64,000 bases of DNA from positions 35,426,106 to 35,490,105 of the forward strand of contig NC_092100.1 in NCBI RefSeq assembly GCF_045679555.1, given 5' to 3'. Positions 1 to 44,138 of the stretch are shown here, piece after piece. The position numbers and the translations under genes were made by a program. Positions within the stretch are counted from its first letter, which is position 1. Every line of letters starts with the position of its first letter. The notes under the pieces were generated by a model. It was not told where the DNA came from. It worked only from the letters and a program-made list of their open reading frames with translations, and made no database searches. The stretch is from Salvelinus alpinus (taxonomy: Eukaryota > Chordata > Actinopteri > Salmoniformes > Salmonidae).

Positions 1-860
1 GATGAGGTAGGTATATGCCATCAATCAGGGGTAAAGTGGCTGAGCAGCAGGATATGTGACTAGAGGCACTGCAGATAGTGCTGATGGCTGGGATCTCGCC
101 CCCAGTGATTAACTGGTCCGTCCGAACCACGCATGAACAAGGGAATCTATATTCCGGGAGCCTGTTTCTGTTCTGCCCTTGACTTTGGTGCAGGGCATGT
201 GATGTCCATAGCCTCTTCCTCGCAAAACTCCCTGTTCTTTTCAAAAAGATAAGTTTGTCTAGCTGTGTCCAGTCCAGGTGCTGCTGGTACAGGCAGACCA
301 TCTATGGGAGGAAAGATGTTAGCTTTGCGCAGCAGCTGAAACCTGGTCCCGACTGAGTACTAACGCTCCTTGGCGACAACAACACCAGACTCCAGAGCAT
401 CGAAGCTGTAAAACAGGAATAAACTACAAAATTGAGAAGACATTACAACTTTGCATAACATCAATTCACCTCTCAAGTTTAGATAATAAGAATGACCTCG
501 ATATCCTCGTGTCAAGTCACAAAAACTGCAGTAGAAAGGATTATCTACACATAACGAGCAGCTCATTTTATAGACAGAAGATGCTACAGGGCAGACCAAT
601 CCGAACTCATCTCTCGGCATGTCCAGCCCATTCATTATTTCAGTCAATCATGGCTAGCGGAAAGGTTCCTGGCTTTTTCTGTGGTTAAACCAACTAGGTT
701 TGTAATTTAACTATGTATTTCATATTTACAGATGGCATACAAGTTTGTTATTAAGGCACATGAAAGTTCAAATGTTCCAGAAGGCATTTCTGCCCAAAAA
801 TTTATAAAAGATAAAATATAAACGTTCAAATGCCTCTCCTGTGAAGTCGTGACTTGCGAC
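1..860. other. no gene recognised; unannotated 5' stretch
   Basis: No coding exon or clear repeat boundary is seen. The reading frames here are short and unlike known proteins. It is presumably pclo intron, possibly holding old, diverged repeats. Confidence 0.4.
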
Positions 861-869
861 ATACGCCTA

Positions 870-2130
870 GTTTCCTGAAACGGGTCACAAATAGCCGACC
901 AATCAGCCTGTTACCAAACCTTAGTAAACTTTTTGAAAAAAATTGTGTACGACCAGATACAATGTTATTTTACAGTAAACGAATTGACAACAGACTTTCA
1001 GCACGCTTATAGGGAAGGACATTCAGCAACCACAGCACTTACACAAATGACTGATGATTGGCTGAGAGAAAATGATGCTAAAAATATTGTGGGGGCTGTT
1101 TTGTTAGACTTTAGTGTGGCTTTTGACATTCTTGTTCATTTTCTGCTGTTGGAAAAATGTATGTGTTATGGCTTTACACCCCCTGCTTTATTGTGGATAA
1201 AGAGTTACCTGTCTAACAGAACACAGATGGGGTTCTTTAATGGAAGCCCCTCCAACATAATCCAGGTAGAATCAGGAATTTCCCAGGGCAGCTGTTTAGG
1301 CCCCTTACTTTTTTCAATGTTTACTAACGACATACACTGGCTTTGAGTAAAGCCAGTGTGTCCATGTGTGTCTCAATGCTATACACGTCAGCTACTACAG
1401 CGACTGAAATTACTGCAACACTTAACAACGAGTTGCAGTTAGTTTCAGAATGGATGGCAAGGAATAAGTTAGTCCAAAATATTTAAAAAAAACTAAAAGC
1501 ATTATATTTGTGACGAATCATCCCTAAACCACAACTATTGAATAATAAGTTGAGGTGATTAAACTGCTTGGAGTAACCCTGGATTGTGAACTGTCTTGGT
1601 CAAAACATACTGATATAACAGTAGCTAAGATGGGGAGAAGTCTGCCCATAATAAAGCGCTGCTCTCCCTTCTTAACAAGCAGGTCCTACGGGCCCTAGTT
1701 TTGTCGCACCTACTGTTCAGTAATGTGATCAGGTGTCAAATAGAGCACAGCTCTAGCTGGCCCTTAAAAGTACTCGGGGTGTGCATGTCAATAATATGCA
1801 TGTCAATCTCTCCTGGCTCAAAGTGGAGGAGAGATTGACTTCATCACTACTTGTTTTTGTAAGAAGTGTTGATAAACTGAATGTACTGAGCTGTTTGTTT
1901 AAACTACTAGCACACAGCTCAGAAACTCATGCATAACTCACAAGACATGCCACCAGAGATCTCTTCATAATCTCCAAGTCCAGAACAGACTATGGGAGGT
2001 GCAAAGTACTACATAGAGCCATGACTACATGGAACTCTATTCCACATCAGGTAACTGAATCAAGTAGAATCCGATTTAAAAAACTAGTAAAAATACACCT
2101 TATGGAACAACAGGGGCTGTGAAGAGACAA
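870..2130 (+). pseudogene. degenerate LINE reverse transcriptase fragment
   Basis: Frames around 890-1346 read like the central part of a non-LTR reverse transcriptase: NQPVTKP-LF start, then GAVLLDFSVAFDILVH (block A, usually LDFSKAFD), LLWIKSYLSNRTQ, and SGISQGSCLGPLLFSMFTND (the GxPQGS-LGPLLF block). The following YADDT catalytic box is not recognisable and the frame breaks at 1346. Further LINE-like sequence continues to about 2120 (KLLGVTLD-ELSWSKH at about 1560-1605). It is a dead copy, family probably L2/CR1 or Rex type. Confidence 0.75.
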
Positions 2131-2392
2131 ACACACAGGTACAGACACACATACGCACACAAGCACTAGCATACGCACTCTACACACACGTACATTGTAA
2201 TATTGTTGAATGGTGGTATTATACATTTTGTATTGTGGATGTGTAGCGGTGTAATAATGTTATATGATGTACTGTTTTATCTTTTGCTTCACATGTAATG
2301 TAAGTGCCTTAATGTGTTTGGACCCCAGGAAGAGTAGCTGCTGCCTTGGCAAAAAAAATACAAATACTCCATGCACTGTGTGCCTCCCCCAG

Positions 2393-32433
<30,041 letters not shown>

Positions 32434-32603
32434 GAGTTCAACTTAAGGTCACAGAGAGGTCAACCAGAGGTCAGTGAAGGTCAATGAATAGTATTGGTCA
32501 GTGCTTGCTCGTAGAGGACGAAAAAGAGGAAAAGGGATATGAGTTGCGTTACAGAGTACCCTGCATCTCCTTTGTGTTATTTTATATGGAAAGAAGAGAG
32601 CGA

Positions 32604-32752
32604 GGAAGGAAGGAAGGAAGGAAGGAAGGAAGGAAGGAAGGAAGGAAGGAAGGAAGGAAGGAAGGAAGGAAGGAAGGAAGGAAGGAAGGAAGGAAGGAAG
32701 GAAGGAAGGAAGGAAGGAAGGAAGGAAGGAAGGAAGGAAGGAAGGAAGGAAG
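32604..32752. repeat. (GGAA)n microsatellite in 3'UTR (unit 1)
   Basis: 149 bases of tetranucleotide repeat, 171 bases after the pclo stop. Equivalents are 43733-43833 (101) and 54767-54860 (about 93). GGAA is also the core of ETS-factor sites. Confidence 0.97.
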
Positions 32753-32889
32753 ATGGCCTATCCCCTCACACTGCCATAAATGGACTGTACCCTGATTCTT
32801 TATTGGATAGTAACAGCCAGAGACTCAACCCTGATTTCTGAATGGACCAAATATTCAGAGACTGTACCCGGATTGGATAGAGACTGCCA

Positions 32890-32925
32890 GCACACACACA
32901 CACACACACACACACGCACGCACGC

Positions 32926-32993
<68 letters not shown>

Positions 32994-32998
32994 GCACG

Positions 32999-33046
<48 letters not shown>
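32890..33046. repeat. compound (CA)n/(CACG)n microsatellite in 3'UTR (unit 1)
   Basis: CA repeat with CGCA blocks. The unit 2 form is 43972-44135. The unit 3 form, 54999-55229, is longer and has a CGCGCGCG block. Confidence 0.96.
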
Positions 33047-33049
<3 letters not shown>

Positions 33050-33627
33050 GAATGAAGAAGTCCCCTTATCTGCTGTAAGAGGATACACACATCTCACAAT
33101 CTCCCAGCTCTCTGCTGGACATGTCGGATGCAAAACCTGACGTCAATCAGGACTGTGCAGCAATACCACAGAGTAATTCCCATGCCAGAACTACTCCTTT
33201 CTGTTTTGTCTGGATCTGATGCTGCTGTCTATGGTTTATCATAGCCTCCACGTTAAGATCTTTGTGATCTGTGAATCTGTCAGTCAGTCAGTCAGTGGGG
33301 TGCAAATTAATGTATTTGTTTTTTGTCCTGGGCTGCTTGACAAAGTATGGAATGTTTGTTGTATGATACTATTCGTGTAATGTAAAAAAAAAAAAAGGTT
33401 TATGTACATTGAAAATCTATGGTTGATATTGCAGTAACTGAAGCTGACATTATCTGAACACTTCAGTCCAGTAGGTGGCGGTAATCCCCATTACAGTTAG
33501 TTGTCAACCGCCATAAAACTAAAGTGTTAATGTACATTCAGATGTAGATAGATATATGTCTGAATATGAATCATATCAAAGACACAGTGTACAGAGAAAT
33601 GTTATTTATGAACATAGAGTTTATAAC

Positions 33628-33633
33628 AATAAA
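33628..33633 (+). promoter_or_regulatory. AATAAA polyadenylation signal candidate (unit 1)
   Basis: Canonical AATAAA hexamer about 1.2 kb after the pclo stop. A GT-rich stretch follows within 60 bases (GGGGTCTCCTCATGTG). Identical hexamers occur at 44718 and 55811 in units 2 and 3. Confidence 0.45.
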
Positions 33634-36148
33634 ACATACAGATATTGCAGATGATGCGAGGGGTCTCCTCATGTGCAGTTTATTCTAAAGACTAAATGTA
33701 TTCTGTACAGAAGAAGGTATGTATGGAAGGAGCACAGACAATCCAATCACTTTAGCTCTGATGTTATGCAGTTATACTGGGTGTTAGTCATTGGAAAAAA
33801 TAGGAAAATGCAGTTCAACTGGGGAATGTGGAACTCATTTTACAACTGAGACATTAGAGAGGAGAACTACTACATGGATATCCCTCCTCTTACAGGTGGT
33901 GAGAAGAGAACAGATAGAAAGGGGATGTCAGGTCCCTTCCTCTTCAAACTATCCCCTATTATGTCCTGAATGTTACTCACTGAGGAAGATCATATGATTT
34001 TACTGGACCCATCTGACTTGATATTTTTGTGTTGTCTTTCACACACGTGACTGGAGGCTTAAACAATAGCTTTGGTTTGAGAGAGAAACCTGGATTGCTG
34101 GCCACTTTGCCCGACCTGCAATCGGACAGAGGGATGTGTAGCGTCTCTCTGGTGAAGTGCTCTGCTCACCTGTCTGGGCCGCTCACCTGTTCTATGTCAA
34201 AGCAACAGGTAAACACACCTGTCCTCTCGGTGTGTGCCATCACAGTCTGGTTCTCTATGCTGTGTGTGTGTGTGTTAATGTCATCACATCACACAATGTG
34301 TGGTTTGTTTAATAACAGAACATCCAACCTCATGCTGTACACAGTACACTGTAAATTGTACACTGTGCAGTCGGTGTCCGTGTAAGTGGAGGTAATGCAA
34401 CAACACAGTGAACCAGCCTGTGGCACTGCCTCTGCTCAATGCTCTAAGTCATTACCTATGGCCCAGTCATCACATATGGCCGGGACATGCTGATACACAC
34501 TTATATACAGTATAGGTCAATGTTACTGTCAGTCATCACTATAGTAGCCTGGTTTTCATCTCGGTTCAGCTATTACATTCCATTCCTTGTACTCTGTGTC
34601 TTTGGTAAATGACAGTAGTGGCAGGGAGTGGAATATTAGCTAAAAAGATTGGTACCCAGACTATGAATATGGTGCATCATAGTAAACAACATCACCAGGT
34701 GACCCAAGAGACCTACTACCCTCAACCCGACTGCTAGTGACTAGGCATATCACTGAGGAACTAGGGGTGACAGATGCAATTTCCTAATACATAAAGTCCA
34801 TATCAGAGGCTCGAAATGCAGACACTGAGTCAAGATGTCAGAATGTTCATAAAACAAAAAATAAACATGATTTTAAAGAAAGGTAAAAAGGTTTTACAAA
34901 AATTATATTGTTGTGCCAACCTTATTTTGTAAGCAAACCCATTGGTTCTGTTGAAGTAATTCTATGCAACATAGACTTTGTGTTTGAATGCATTTTCTTA
35001 ACAAGTAATATCAGTGAACATTGCGTCTGAAAATATGTATCTTATGAAGAGAATTTTGATTTATATATTATTAAAGAAAAATATAAAAAAATATAGATAC
35101 ATTTTTTTACTACCTGTATACAATCATATACATCAAGCTTGTGCACTTTAGTATTACATTGTTGACTGATTTCCTTGTTCCGTGTAAAGTGTCATAACAT
35201 GCAAGTTGAAGTGGCTGTTCCAATTAGTGTCTTTATGTTGAGATGATTTTGAGTTTGTGATGTATGAAGGAGTTCATACAAAACTGTTTTTGATTTACAT
35301 GGCAAAAGAAAAACTCAAACTAAATCTACAATCACAGACAATTTAAGGTACATATTGCTTCATATCTGAGGAGACACCATCAAACCGTATGGTTGATATA
35401 ACCACCAACACATGTATGTATAAATCCATGATGATCAGTCCGAGAAGAATTATGAGGTCATTTTCAAAGCCCAACTCCAGGTTTGTCCCCCATTCATGTT
35501 CTCCTCAGATTACACTCAGCTAGATTGTCAATATCCATTGTCGCTCAGTCCGTTCCTAGTAACCATGAAACCAATCAAACGTGTGTATCTGTGAGGGGTG
35601 TGAATGTGGCGTACTCATCTGATCTATGTAAATATAAAGTGTTTTTATTTTCTACAGAGATTGATTGTTCGTATTGTCTGAGGTTTGAGCATGTGAGTGT
35701 AAAACAAAAATACAAAAAACTTAAAACCTGTCTGTCTGTCTGTCTGTCTCTAGTGGTGTGTGTGAGAAGGTGATTATGTGATCTGACCGTGCGTTGTCAA
35801 CCCATGGGTGTCTGACTGTAAAACTATGTCAAAGATGCCCAGCCAACCAGAGGGGACAAATCTACTCCATTTCAGTTGTCTGAGACTTCCTGTTATCACA
35901 CTGGATGTTGCATGTCTGTCAATATTTTGCTTCCAGATATGTTCAAAAAGAGGGAGATAATATGTATAGATTTATCGGAAGTTGTATGCCGACTGTATAA
36001 AGATTATGCTTGTAAAATGGTCTTGTTTTTCACTCAGTGTAAAAATGGGGAATCTATCGTTCTGGTTTTGTGGTTGTACACAGGATGTGTTAAGATATTA
36101 TTATGCAAATTGTGCTGTAAAAAACGGCTGTTTCCCTAAAATCTAAAG

Positions 36149-36154
36149 AATAAA
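36149..36154 (+). promoter_or_regulatory. AATAAA polyadenylation signal candidate, distal (unit 1)
   Basis: Canonical hexamer in AT-rich sequence, followed about 30-60 bases later by TTTTGGTTACATCTTTGAGTG, a plausible GU-rich downstream element. The equivalents are at 47239 and 58332. It would define a 3.7-kb 3'UTR. Confidence 0.45.
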
Positions 36155-36540
36155 TATAAAAAGAGATTTATTCCACAACCTAAAAGGAGTTTTGGTTACA
36201 TCTTTGAGTGTGTTCTGTATTATGCATCTATAGTATTTGCCTTCTGCTCTCTTACAGCTATACTGTACATCCATGTATTATTATAGCTATACTATCATTC
36301 CTGTATGTACACTGTATGTACACCATGGGAAAGCAGCCTCTCGGTGATGGCTCGTTATGGACCATAGCACAGACATACCGCTTCTGGACACTACACATGT
36401 TGTACACTCACATGCACGCTCTCATGCATGCAGGCACAGACACACACACACACACACACACATACAGTCCCCCCCTCCTGGTGTTTGTTTGGTTCTCTGG
36501 ACCACTCCCCCCAACAACTAACCTAGAAGAGGTCAAGCAC

Positions 36541-36658
<118 letters not shown>

Positions 36659-37671
36659 CCCCTGACCCCTAAGCTGGTTCAATGTAACAATACACACACC
36701 CTGAGATGTACAGTCTACCACTACCCCTTGATGAGATTTAAAAACGCCACCTGACACTGACCAAACACACCAGCAAGTACAGACACAGCAGCACGGGGGT
36801 CAAAGGGCAACAGGAAACTGACTCTGCACTCACTGCCCAATTAGAGTACAGACAGGAGTCAGCTGACCTTCAGGGGAACGGCAGTGTCTAGGGAAGGTGA
36901 GACAACAGGCCAGGAGTGTAGATATTTTTAATCAAAAGAAGTACATATGACCTCACTAATCAAACTAAATGCCATTCTCTCCTCTAGAGAACCATGCTCT
37001 CAGTAAGGACCATAATACAACTTCATGATGATGTAAACCATTGAGAGCTCAGATAAATATGTGTAAATAGTCAAAAACTTCTCAATAGCTGCTTTGGTAT
37101 TTGTACCCTTGCATTGAAGAACCATACTGTATGTGCATTTTTACCACACTACACTGTCAAATATTTTGTTTATACGACATCAAGAGATATCATCACACTT
37201 CTCTCTCTGCTTGTGTTTTATCTCATACTTCTTTTCCATACTTTTTTATAATGAGTCATGAAGTCAATCAAATGTTTTTCAAAATGCACATATATGGTTC
37301 TTCGTCTGCAGGATGAATTCATTTAAATTCATAGTAAATGTACAAATCTATTCAAGTAATTACCATAACTATTATTTTATCACCACTCTTCTCTGTTTCT
37401 GAATTAGTATTATATTTCCGTTACCCGTACTTTGCTTTTACATCAATGTTTATTCCTTGGTTTCCATGTTTCAATGTTTCATCTAGGTATAATGCTTTAT
37501 TAGCATGTATGAGCCTTTATAATGTCTTATAGAACGCCTATATGTTTTTTCTCTCTATGCATAACATTTTCAACCGTCTCAAACTGGCTGTTTTTTAGTT
37601 GGGATCATTATGAGATTGTTAAAAGACATTATAAAGGGGCCATACATGCTCATGACAAGGTATTATAGCTA

Positions 37672-39255
37672 CAGTGCCTGTAGAAAATGTACACCCCTTA
37701 AATGTACACCCCATTTTGTTGTGTCAGTGCCTTTCATGCATTTAAATAAGGATCCCCCCCCCATGTATCTACACACCATATTTTTTGTGTGTTTGAAAAA
37801 AAGTGTATATTAAACATGCAAAACTGAAATATCATAATTGGATTAGTCTCCACCCACTGAGGTAATACTTGGTGGAAGCACCTTTCGCAGCAATTACAGC
37901 TGTGAGTCTGTTGGGATAGGCCTCTACCAACTTTGCACACTTAGATTTGATAATATTTTACCATTCTTCTTTACAAAACTGTTCAGGCGCTGTCAAGTTC
38001 ATGCCACAAATTATTGATTGGATTTAGGTCAGAGCTCTGACTGGGCCACTCAAGGACGTTTACCTTTTTTTCCTTAGCCACTCCACTGTAGCTTTGGCTG
38101 TGTGCTTTAGGTTATTGTCATGCTGAAAGATAAACTTCAATCCCAGTTTCAGCTTTCTTGCAGAGGGCAGCAGGTTTTCTTCAATTACTTTTCTTTTTGT
38201 TTTGTCAGATCACACAACTTTTTGCCACATGGATACAGAATGTACTTGCTCTGTCATCCAGTTTGGATGGATGTCCTGATCTAGGCAGGGTCTTGGTGGT
38301 GCCATACACCTTCCACTTCTGATGAATCATCTAGACCATGCTCCAAGGGATCTTCAAGGCCTTTGGAAATATTTTCATACCCATACCTAAATCTGTGCCT
38401 TTCCACAACTTTGTCACATAATTATTTTGAAAGCTCCTTGGTGCTCATGGTTGAGTGTTTGCTTTGCAATTCACTACCCAGAAGAGGGAAGAGAGAGTAG
38501 AGTATAGCAGAGTATTACTTTAGAAATCTAAACTTGGTCAATTGTTTTATCACAGCATGCATCATCAATGATTTACAACGACAGGACATGCAGCAATGAC
38601 CAACACATGATAAACGAAACATATTATGACACATAAAGACACATGCACCCTACTGTCCCTCAAAGAATAGTCAGATTCCAGTGCTGTTTTCTATCCTACT
38701 CTGGGGAAAAACAGGCAACATTTTCCAATAGGAAGATCTCAGTTACACTCAATCAATCTGTGGAACATCTGGGCAGGATTAACCTGCTACTAAAGCTGCT
38801 CCTGTGTTGCATTAGAGTGCTGTGGAGTGGGTGTGTGTCATTGTACATGACCATATGTGTTTTTACTTGCAGCCTTTTTATGAACATGTCCTGCATTGAT
38901 TCCAGGCTGCAGCCAATTGTAGCACTGGCTTTGTTAATGATTTTGTCATGCTTGTTAAAGTCTTCCTTAGCTAAACTGTTGAATTTATCCTGAAATCACG
39001 TTATTCACTACAATTTAACACAGGTGGAGAACAATTAACTTGGTGTGTGATTTTGAAGGTGATTGGTTACACCTGAGCTAATTTAGGATCGCTATTACAA
39101 GGGCGGTGGACACTTATCCAAACAAGGTATTTCAGTTTCTTCATTCTTTTTTAAAACTGGGAAGTTGTTTAGATCAATGGGGGGGAAAGCGATATTAATT
39201 ACAGGCTATAAGGCAACAAAAGGTGAAAGGGAATGTAGAGTTTCTATAGGCACTA
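37672..39255 (-). mobile_element. diverged Tc1-like transposon (unit 2)
   Basis: Copy of the element at 26530-28112 in the same relative position. It travelled with the tandem unit and is not an independent insertion. Confidence 0.8.
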
Positions 39256-39400
39256 TAATAATGGATTCTAATATATGTTATAACCGCTAACGGGGAACCA
39301 AAAATACACTTTGACCCCCAGGTGTAGCTGCAAAATTTGCATATACATCTAGTAATAACAGTGTTTTATACTATAGTAAAATGGATCTCACTTTCTCTCC

Positions 39401-39550
<150 letters not shown>

Positions 39551-39596
39551 CATTCTATGCTCTCTCACTCTGTCTCTTTCCCCCACCCCTCTGTAG

Positions 39597-39735
39597 GACC
39601 AGGCCACAGGTTGGGGGATGTGTCGGGGCCGGTGGTGTCCTCAGCCCCCAATCTGCTGGAGGGGTATGGGGGTCTGGATGGAGAAGAGGGGGCTGGCACA
39701 GGGGTCGACAGCGCCATTTTCCAGGTCCCACGCAT
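39597..39735 (+). CDS. duplicate pclo linker exon (unit 2)
   Basis: Same sequence and splice sites (CTGTAG acceptor, CGCAT|GTGAGT donor) as 28454-28592. It has no upstream pclo exons of its own between units. It could only be used by splicing from 24736 across unit 1. Confidence 0.8.
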
Positions 39736-40285
39736 GTGAGTAAATAGCCTGTTTGTGGGGTGTGTGTGTCTGTTCCCCAGTCTGCCCTGTACGGAGATTG
39801 TGCGCGCCTGGTATCCAAACATATATGGCTTGAGATGCGGACACTGGTTGAATGTGTGTAGCAAGCTACCTAGTTTAAATATCAATAGTAGTGACACAGC
39901 AGCTGCAGTATAACATTTGATTTACATCATCATCAATATGATTGGTTGGATAATAGCCTGTGCGTAGCAGAGAGGCAGAAAGACATAGAGAGGAGCGGCT
40001 GCATCTACGACCCTCCAATCCAACTCCCTTCTGTAGTCGGGAGTTGCACATGTTTTTCAGGGCACCAGCAACGCAGGTAGTTTAGACTGTAGTTAACCAC
40101 TGTATACTGAAATATCCACACAAGCCCCGAGCCAGCCAGCCACATACTGTATCATTAGAAGAGGGTCTTTTCTCATTTTGAGCACCTGCCCCCTGAAAGG
40201 TCTGTGGCACGGCCCTGGTGTAGATGATCTATCACATACCACTTTGTCGTCTGTGTTTCTAAGTGAAATATGTGTTTACCAACAG

Positions 40286-40353
40286 AGGGAAGACCATCCC
40301 CAACGGCATTGACAAGTCTAGAGGACTGCCACTCTCGCTATCAGACAATGAGG
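40286..40353 (+). CDS. duplicate pclo IGKTIPNG exon (unit 2)
   Basis: Identical by eye to 29143-29210, including the AACAG acceptor and GAGG|GTAAGA donor. Confidence 0.8.
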
Positions 40354-42158
40354 GTAAGACTGTGTGTGTTTGTGTGTGTGTGTACTTGTTTTCCTACCTT
40401 ATCAGGACCCCAATGTCACAACAATTCACCCAAATGTCCTGACAAAGAATTAAAAACAATAACCTTTTTTCTCAATTTGTTCAAATGCTATTTTAAGCTT
40501 AAGGTTTAGGGTTTTGCTGTTAAGGTTAAGTTTAGTGTTAGGATTTTTGGGGTTAAGGTTAGGGTTAGGTTAAGGGTAGAGTTAGGTTTAGGGGTTAGGG
40601 AAAATAGGATTTTTAATAGTAAAAATAGGTTACTACCACAAAAATAAAGTTGTGTATGTGTGTGACTCCTTATAAGCTTTGTCTTCATATGTATGCCATC
40701 TACTGGCCTGAACACGACATAACACCAACAGGCATAATAGGCCTACCTCTAAATGCAAACCTGGTCCCCTGGACAGAAAGTAACTATATATCTCTCTGTG
40801 TGTCATAACTATATCTAGGATTCAGATAGCTCAGCTGTCATGGTTGCTCCTCTCTCCAGTAGAAACTGGAGAGAGGAGAGTCCTGCCATGGGTCTATTTT
40901 GGTGCAGGCAGTGTGTCAGTGTTGAATAATTTACAGCAACAGAGAGGAAGGGTGTGTGTATCTCACCATTACTATGTCTGTCTGTCTTTCTCTCTCAATT
41001 CAATTCAATTTTAGGGGCTTTATTTGCATGGGAAACATATGTTTACAATGCCAAAGAAACTGAAAAAGATAATAAACAAAAGTGAAATAAACAATAAAAA
41101 ATGAACAGTAAACATTACACTTACAAAAGTATATACAGTGTTGTAATGATGTGCAAATAGTTAAAGTACAAATGGGACAATATATAAATATAGGTTGTAT
41201 TTACAATGGTGTTTGTTCTTCATTGGTTGCCCTTTTCTTCTGGCAGCAGGTCACAAATCTTGCTGCTGTGTAGCACACTGTGCTATTTCACCCAATAGAT
41301 ATGGGAGTTTATCAAAATTTGAATATTTTTTAAAATTCGTTGTGGGTCTGTGTAATCTGAGTGAAATATGTGTCTCTAATATGGTCTATTACGTATAATA
41401 ATACACTTGGCAGGAGGTTAGAAAGTGCAGCTCAGTTTCCACCTCATTTTGTGTCTTTCTTGAGAGCCAGGTCTGCTTTCGGCGGCCTTTCTCAATAGCA
41501 AGGCTATGCTCACTGAGTCTTTACATAGTCAAACATTTCCTTTTCTGGGGCAGTCACAGTGCTTTTCTGCCACTGTGTACTCTCTGTTTAGTGCCAAATA
41601 GCATTCTAGTTTGCTCAGTTTTTTTGGTAAATTCTTTCCAACGAGTCAAGTAATTATCTTTTTGTTTTCTCATGATTTGGTTGGGTCTAAATGTGTTGCT
41701 GTCCTGGGGCTCTGTGGTGTCTGTTTGTAAACAGAGTCCCAGGACCAGCTAGCTTAGGGGGCTCTTCTCAAGGTTCATCTCTCTGTAGGTGATGGCTTTG
41801 TTATTGAAGGGTTGGGAATTGCTTCCTTTTAGGTGATTGTAGAATTTAACAGCTCTTTTCTAGATTTTGGTAATTAGTGGGTATCAGCCTAATTCTGCTC
41901 TGCATGCATTATTTGGTGTTTTACGTTGTACACTGAGGATATTTTTGCAGAATTCTGCATGCATAGTCTTAACTTGGTGTTTGTCCCATTTTGTGAATAT
42001 TTGGTTGGTGAGCAGACACCAGACCTCATAACCATAAATGGCAATGGGTTCTATAACCAATTCAAGTATCTCTCTCTCTCTCTCTCTCTGCCTCGCCTCC
42101 CCCTCCTGCCCTTCTCTCCTCTCCTCCCCTCCTCCTACCTCTCCCCCTTCTCCCCCAG

Positions 42159-42452
<294 letters not shown>

Positions 42453-42754
42453 CCAGGAATATTAAACAAACAAACATTTTACCGATAGGGGCCATTTTTG
42501 TTAGTCACCACGAGGTCAAATGCTATTTTTAGGGGGTTTAGGGTTAAGGTTAGAATTCGTCTCAGGGTTAGAATTACGTTAAAGGTTGAGGTTAGGGTTA
42601 GGGTTAGTACGGGCTAGGGTTAGGGGTTAGGGAAAATAGGATTTTGAATGGGACTGAATTGTGTGTCCCCACAAGGTTAGCTGTACAAGACTGTGCACCT
42701 GTGCTTGTCTGTCTGTCTGCCTCACTGACTGTCTGACTGTGTGTCTCTCTGTAG

Positions 42755-42900
42755 ATCTCTATGTGAAGCTGTACGTTGTTAATGTGGCGACTCAGAAGAG
42801 GATCATCAAGAAGAAGACAAGAGTGTGTCGACACGACAGAGAACCCTCCTTCAACGAGACCTTTAGGTTTAGCCTCAACCCCACCGGACACTCCCTGCAG
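42755..42900 (+). CDS. duplicate pclo C2B exon 2 (unit 2)
   Basis: Identical by eye to 31626-31771 ([16 protein letters not shown] onward) with intact splice sites. Confidence 0.82.
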
Positions 42901-43418
42901 GTAACAAACATATGTCTAATATACCCTTTTACTCTGGTTTCCTGCTTCATTCAGACTGTTAATTGTTCTAATAGGCTCGTGTGTGTGTGTCTGTGTGTGT
43001 TTAATACTTGTAATTCTTGTACTTTTCACACACACACACATTAAATTGTTGTTTTACTATCCCTGAGGAGACCAAACAATTGATTCCCATTCAAAATCTT
43101 AACCCTAACCTTATCCCTAAACCCCTTACCCTAAACCTAACTTTTAAACTCTAACCCTAATTGTAACCCTAATCCTAATTGTAACCCTAAACCAAACCCC
43201 TAAACCTTTTTTCTTGTGGGGACTGGCGAAATGTCCCCATTTGTCTGAGTGTTCCTTGTTTTGCTATCCTTGGAAGGACTTCTGGTCCCCACAAGGATAG
43301 TAAAACCAAACACATGCTCGCACACACAGAAACAAACAAACAAACAAACAAACATAAACACACACCACACACACTGGATACCCACTACAAGTATGTGTAT
43401 GTTCTCTCCTGTCCCCAG

Positions 43419-43562
43419 TTGTTCCTGGTGTCTAACGGAGGTAAGTTTATGAAGAAGACCCTGATAGGAGAGGCCTACATCTGGCTGGACAAGGTGGACA
43501 TGAGGAAGAGGGTGGTCAGCTGGCACAAGCTGCTGGTCAATTCCACACACAACCAGTCCTGA
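43419..43562 (+). CDS. duplicate pclo terminal exon and stop (unit 2)
   Basis: Identical by eye to 32290-32433, ending HNQS and TGA at 43560-43562. A long 3'UTR-like region with AATAAA at 44718 and 47239 follows. Confidence 0.82.
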   Translation: MFLVSNGGKFMKKTLIGEAYIWLDKVDMRKRVVSWHKLLVNSTHNQS

Positions 43563-44010
43563 GAGTTCAACTTAAGGTCACAGAGAGGTCAACCAGAGGT
43601 CAGTGAAGGTCAATGAATAGTATTGGTCAGTGCTTGCTCGTAGAGGACGAAAAAGAGGAAAAGGGATATGAGTTGCGTTACAGAGTACCCTGCATCTCCT
43701 TTGTGTTATTTTATATGGAAAGAAGAGAGCGAGGAAGGAAGGAAGGAAGGAAGGAAGGAAGGAAGGAAGGAAGGAAGGAAGGAAGGAAGGAAGGAAGGAA
43801 GGAAGGAAGGAAGGAAGGAAGGAAGGAAGGAAGATGGCCTATCCCCTCACACTGCCATAAATGGACTGTACCCTGATTCTTTATTGGATAGTAACAGCCA
43901 GAGACTCAACCCTGATTTCTGAATGGACCAAATATTCAGAGACTGTACCCGGATTGGATAGAGACTGCCAGCACACACACACACACACACACACACGCAC
44001 GCACGCACGC

Positions 44011-44138
<128 letters not shown>

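Larger units (their letters stand above)
32434..36154 (+). other. pclo: pclo 3'UTR candidate (unit 1)
   Basis: The sequence after the stop contains no supported gene. It holds a (GGAA)n tract (32604-32752), a compound (CA)n/(CACG)n tract (32890-33046), a poly-A run of 13 at about 33384-33396 and AT-rich DNA. Candidate polyadenylation signals AATAAA lie at 33628-33633 and 36149-36154. The second is preceded by several kb of AT-rich sequence typical of long neuronal 3'UTRs. Which site is used cannot be told from sequence. Confidence 0.55.

Noticed and set aside
35876..36139. 87-residue frame present in units 1 and 2 but stopped in unit 3
   Set aside because: It lies in the 3'UTR, has no recognisable domain, and the single base change that breaks it looks neutral.
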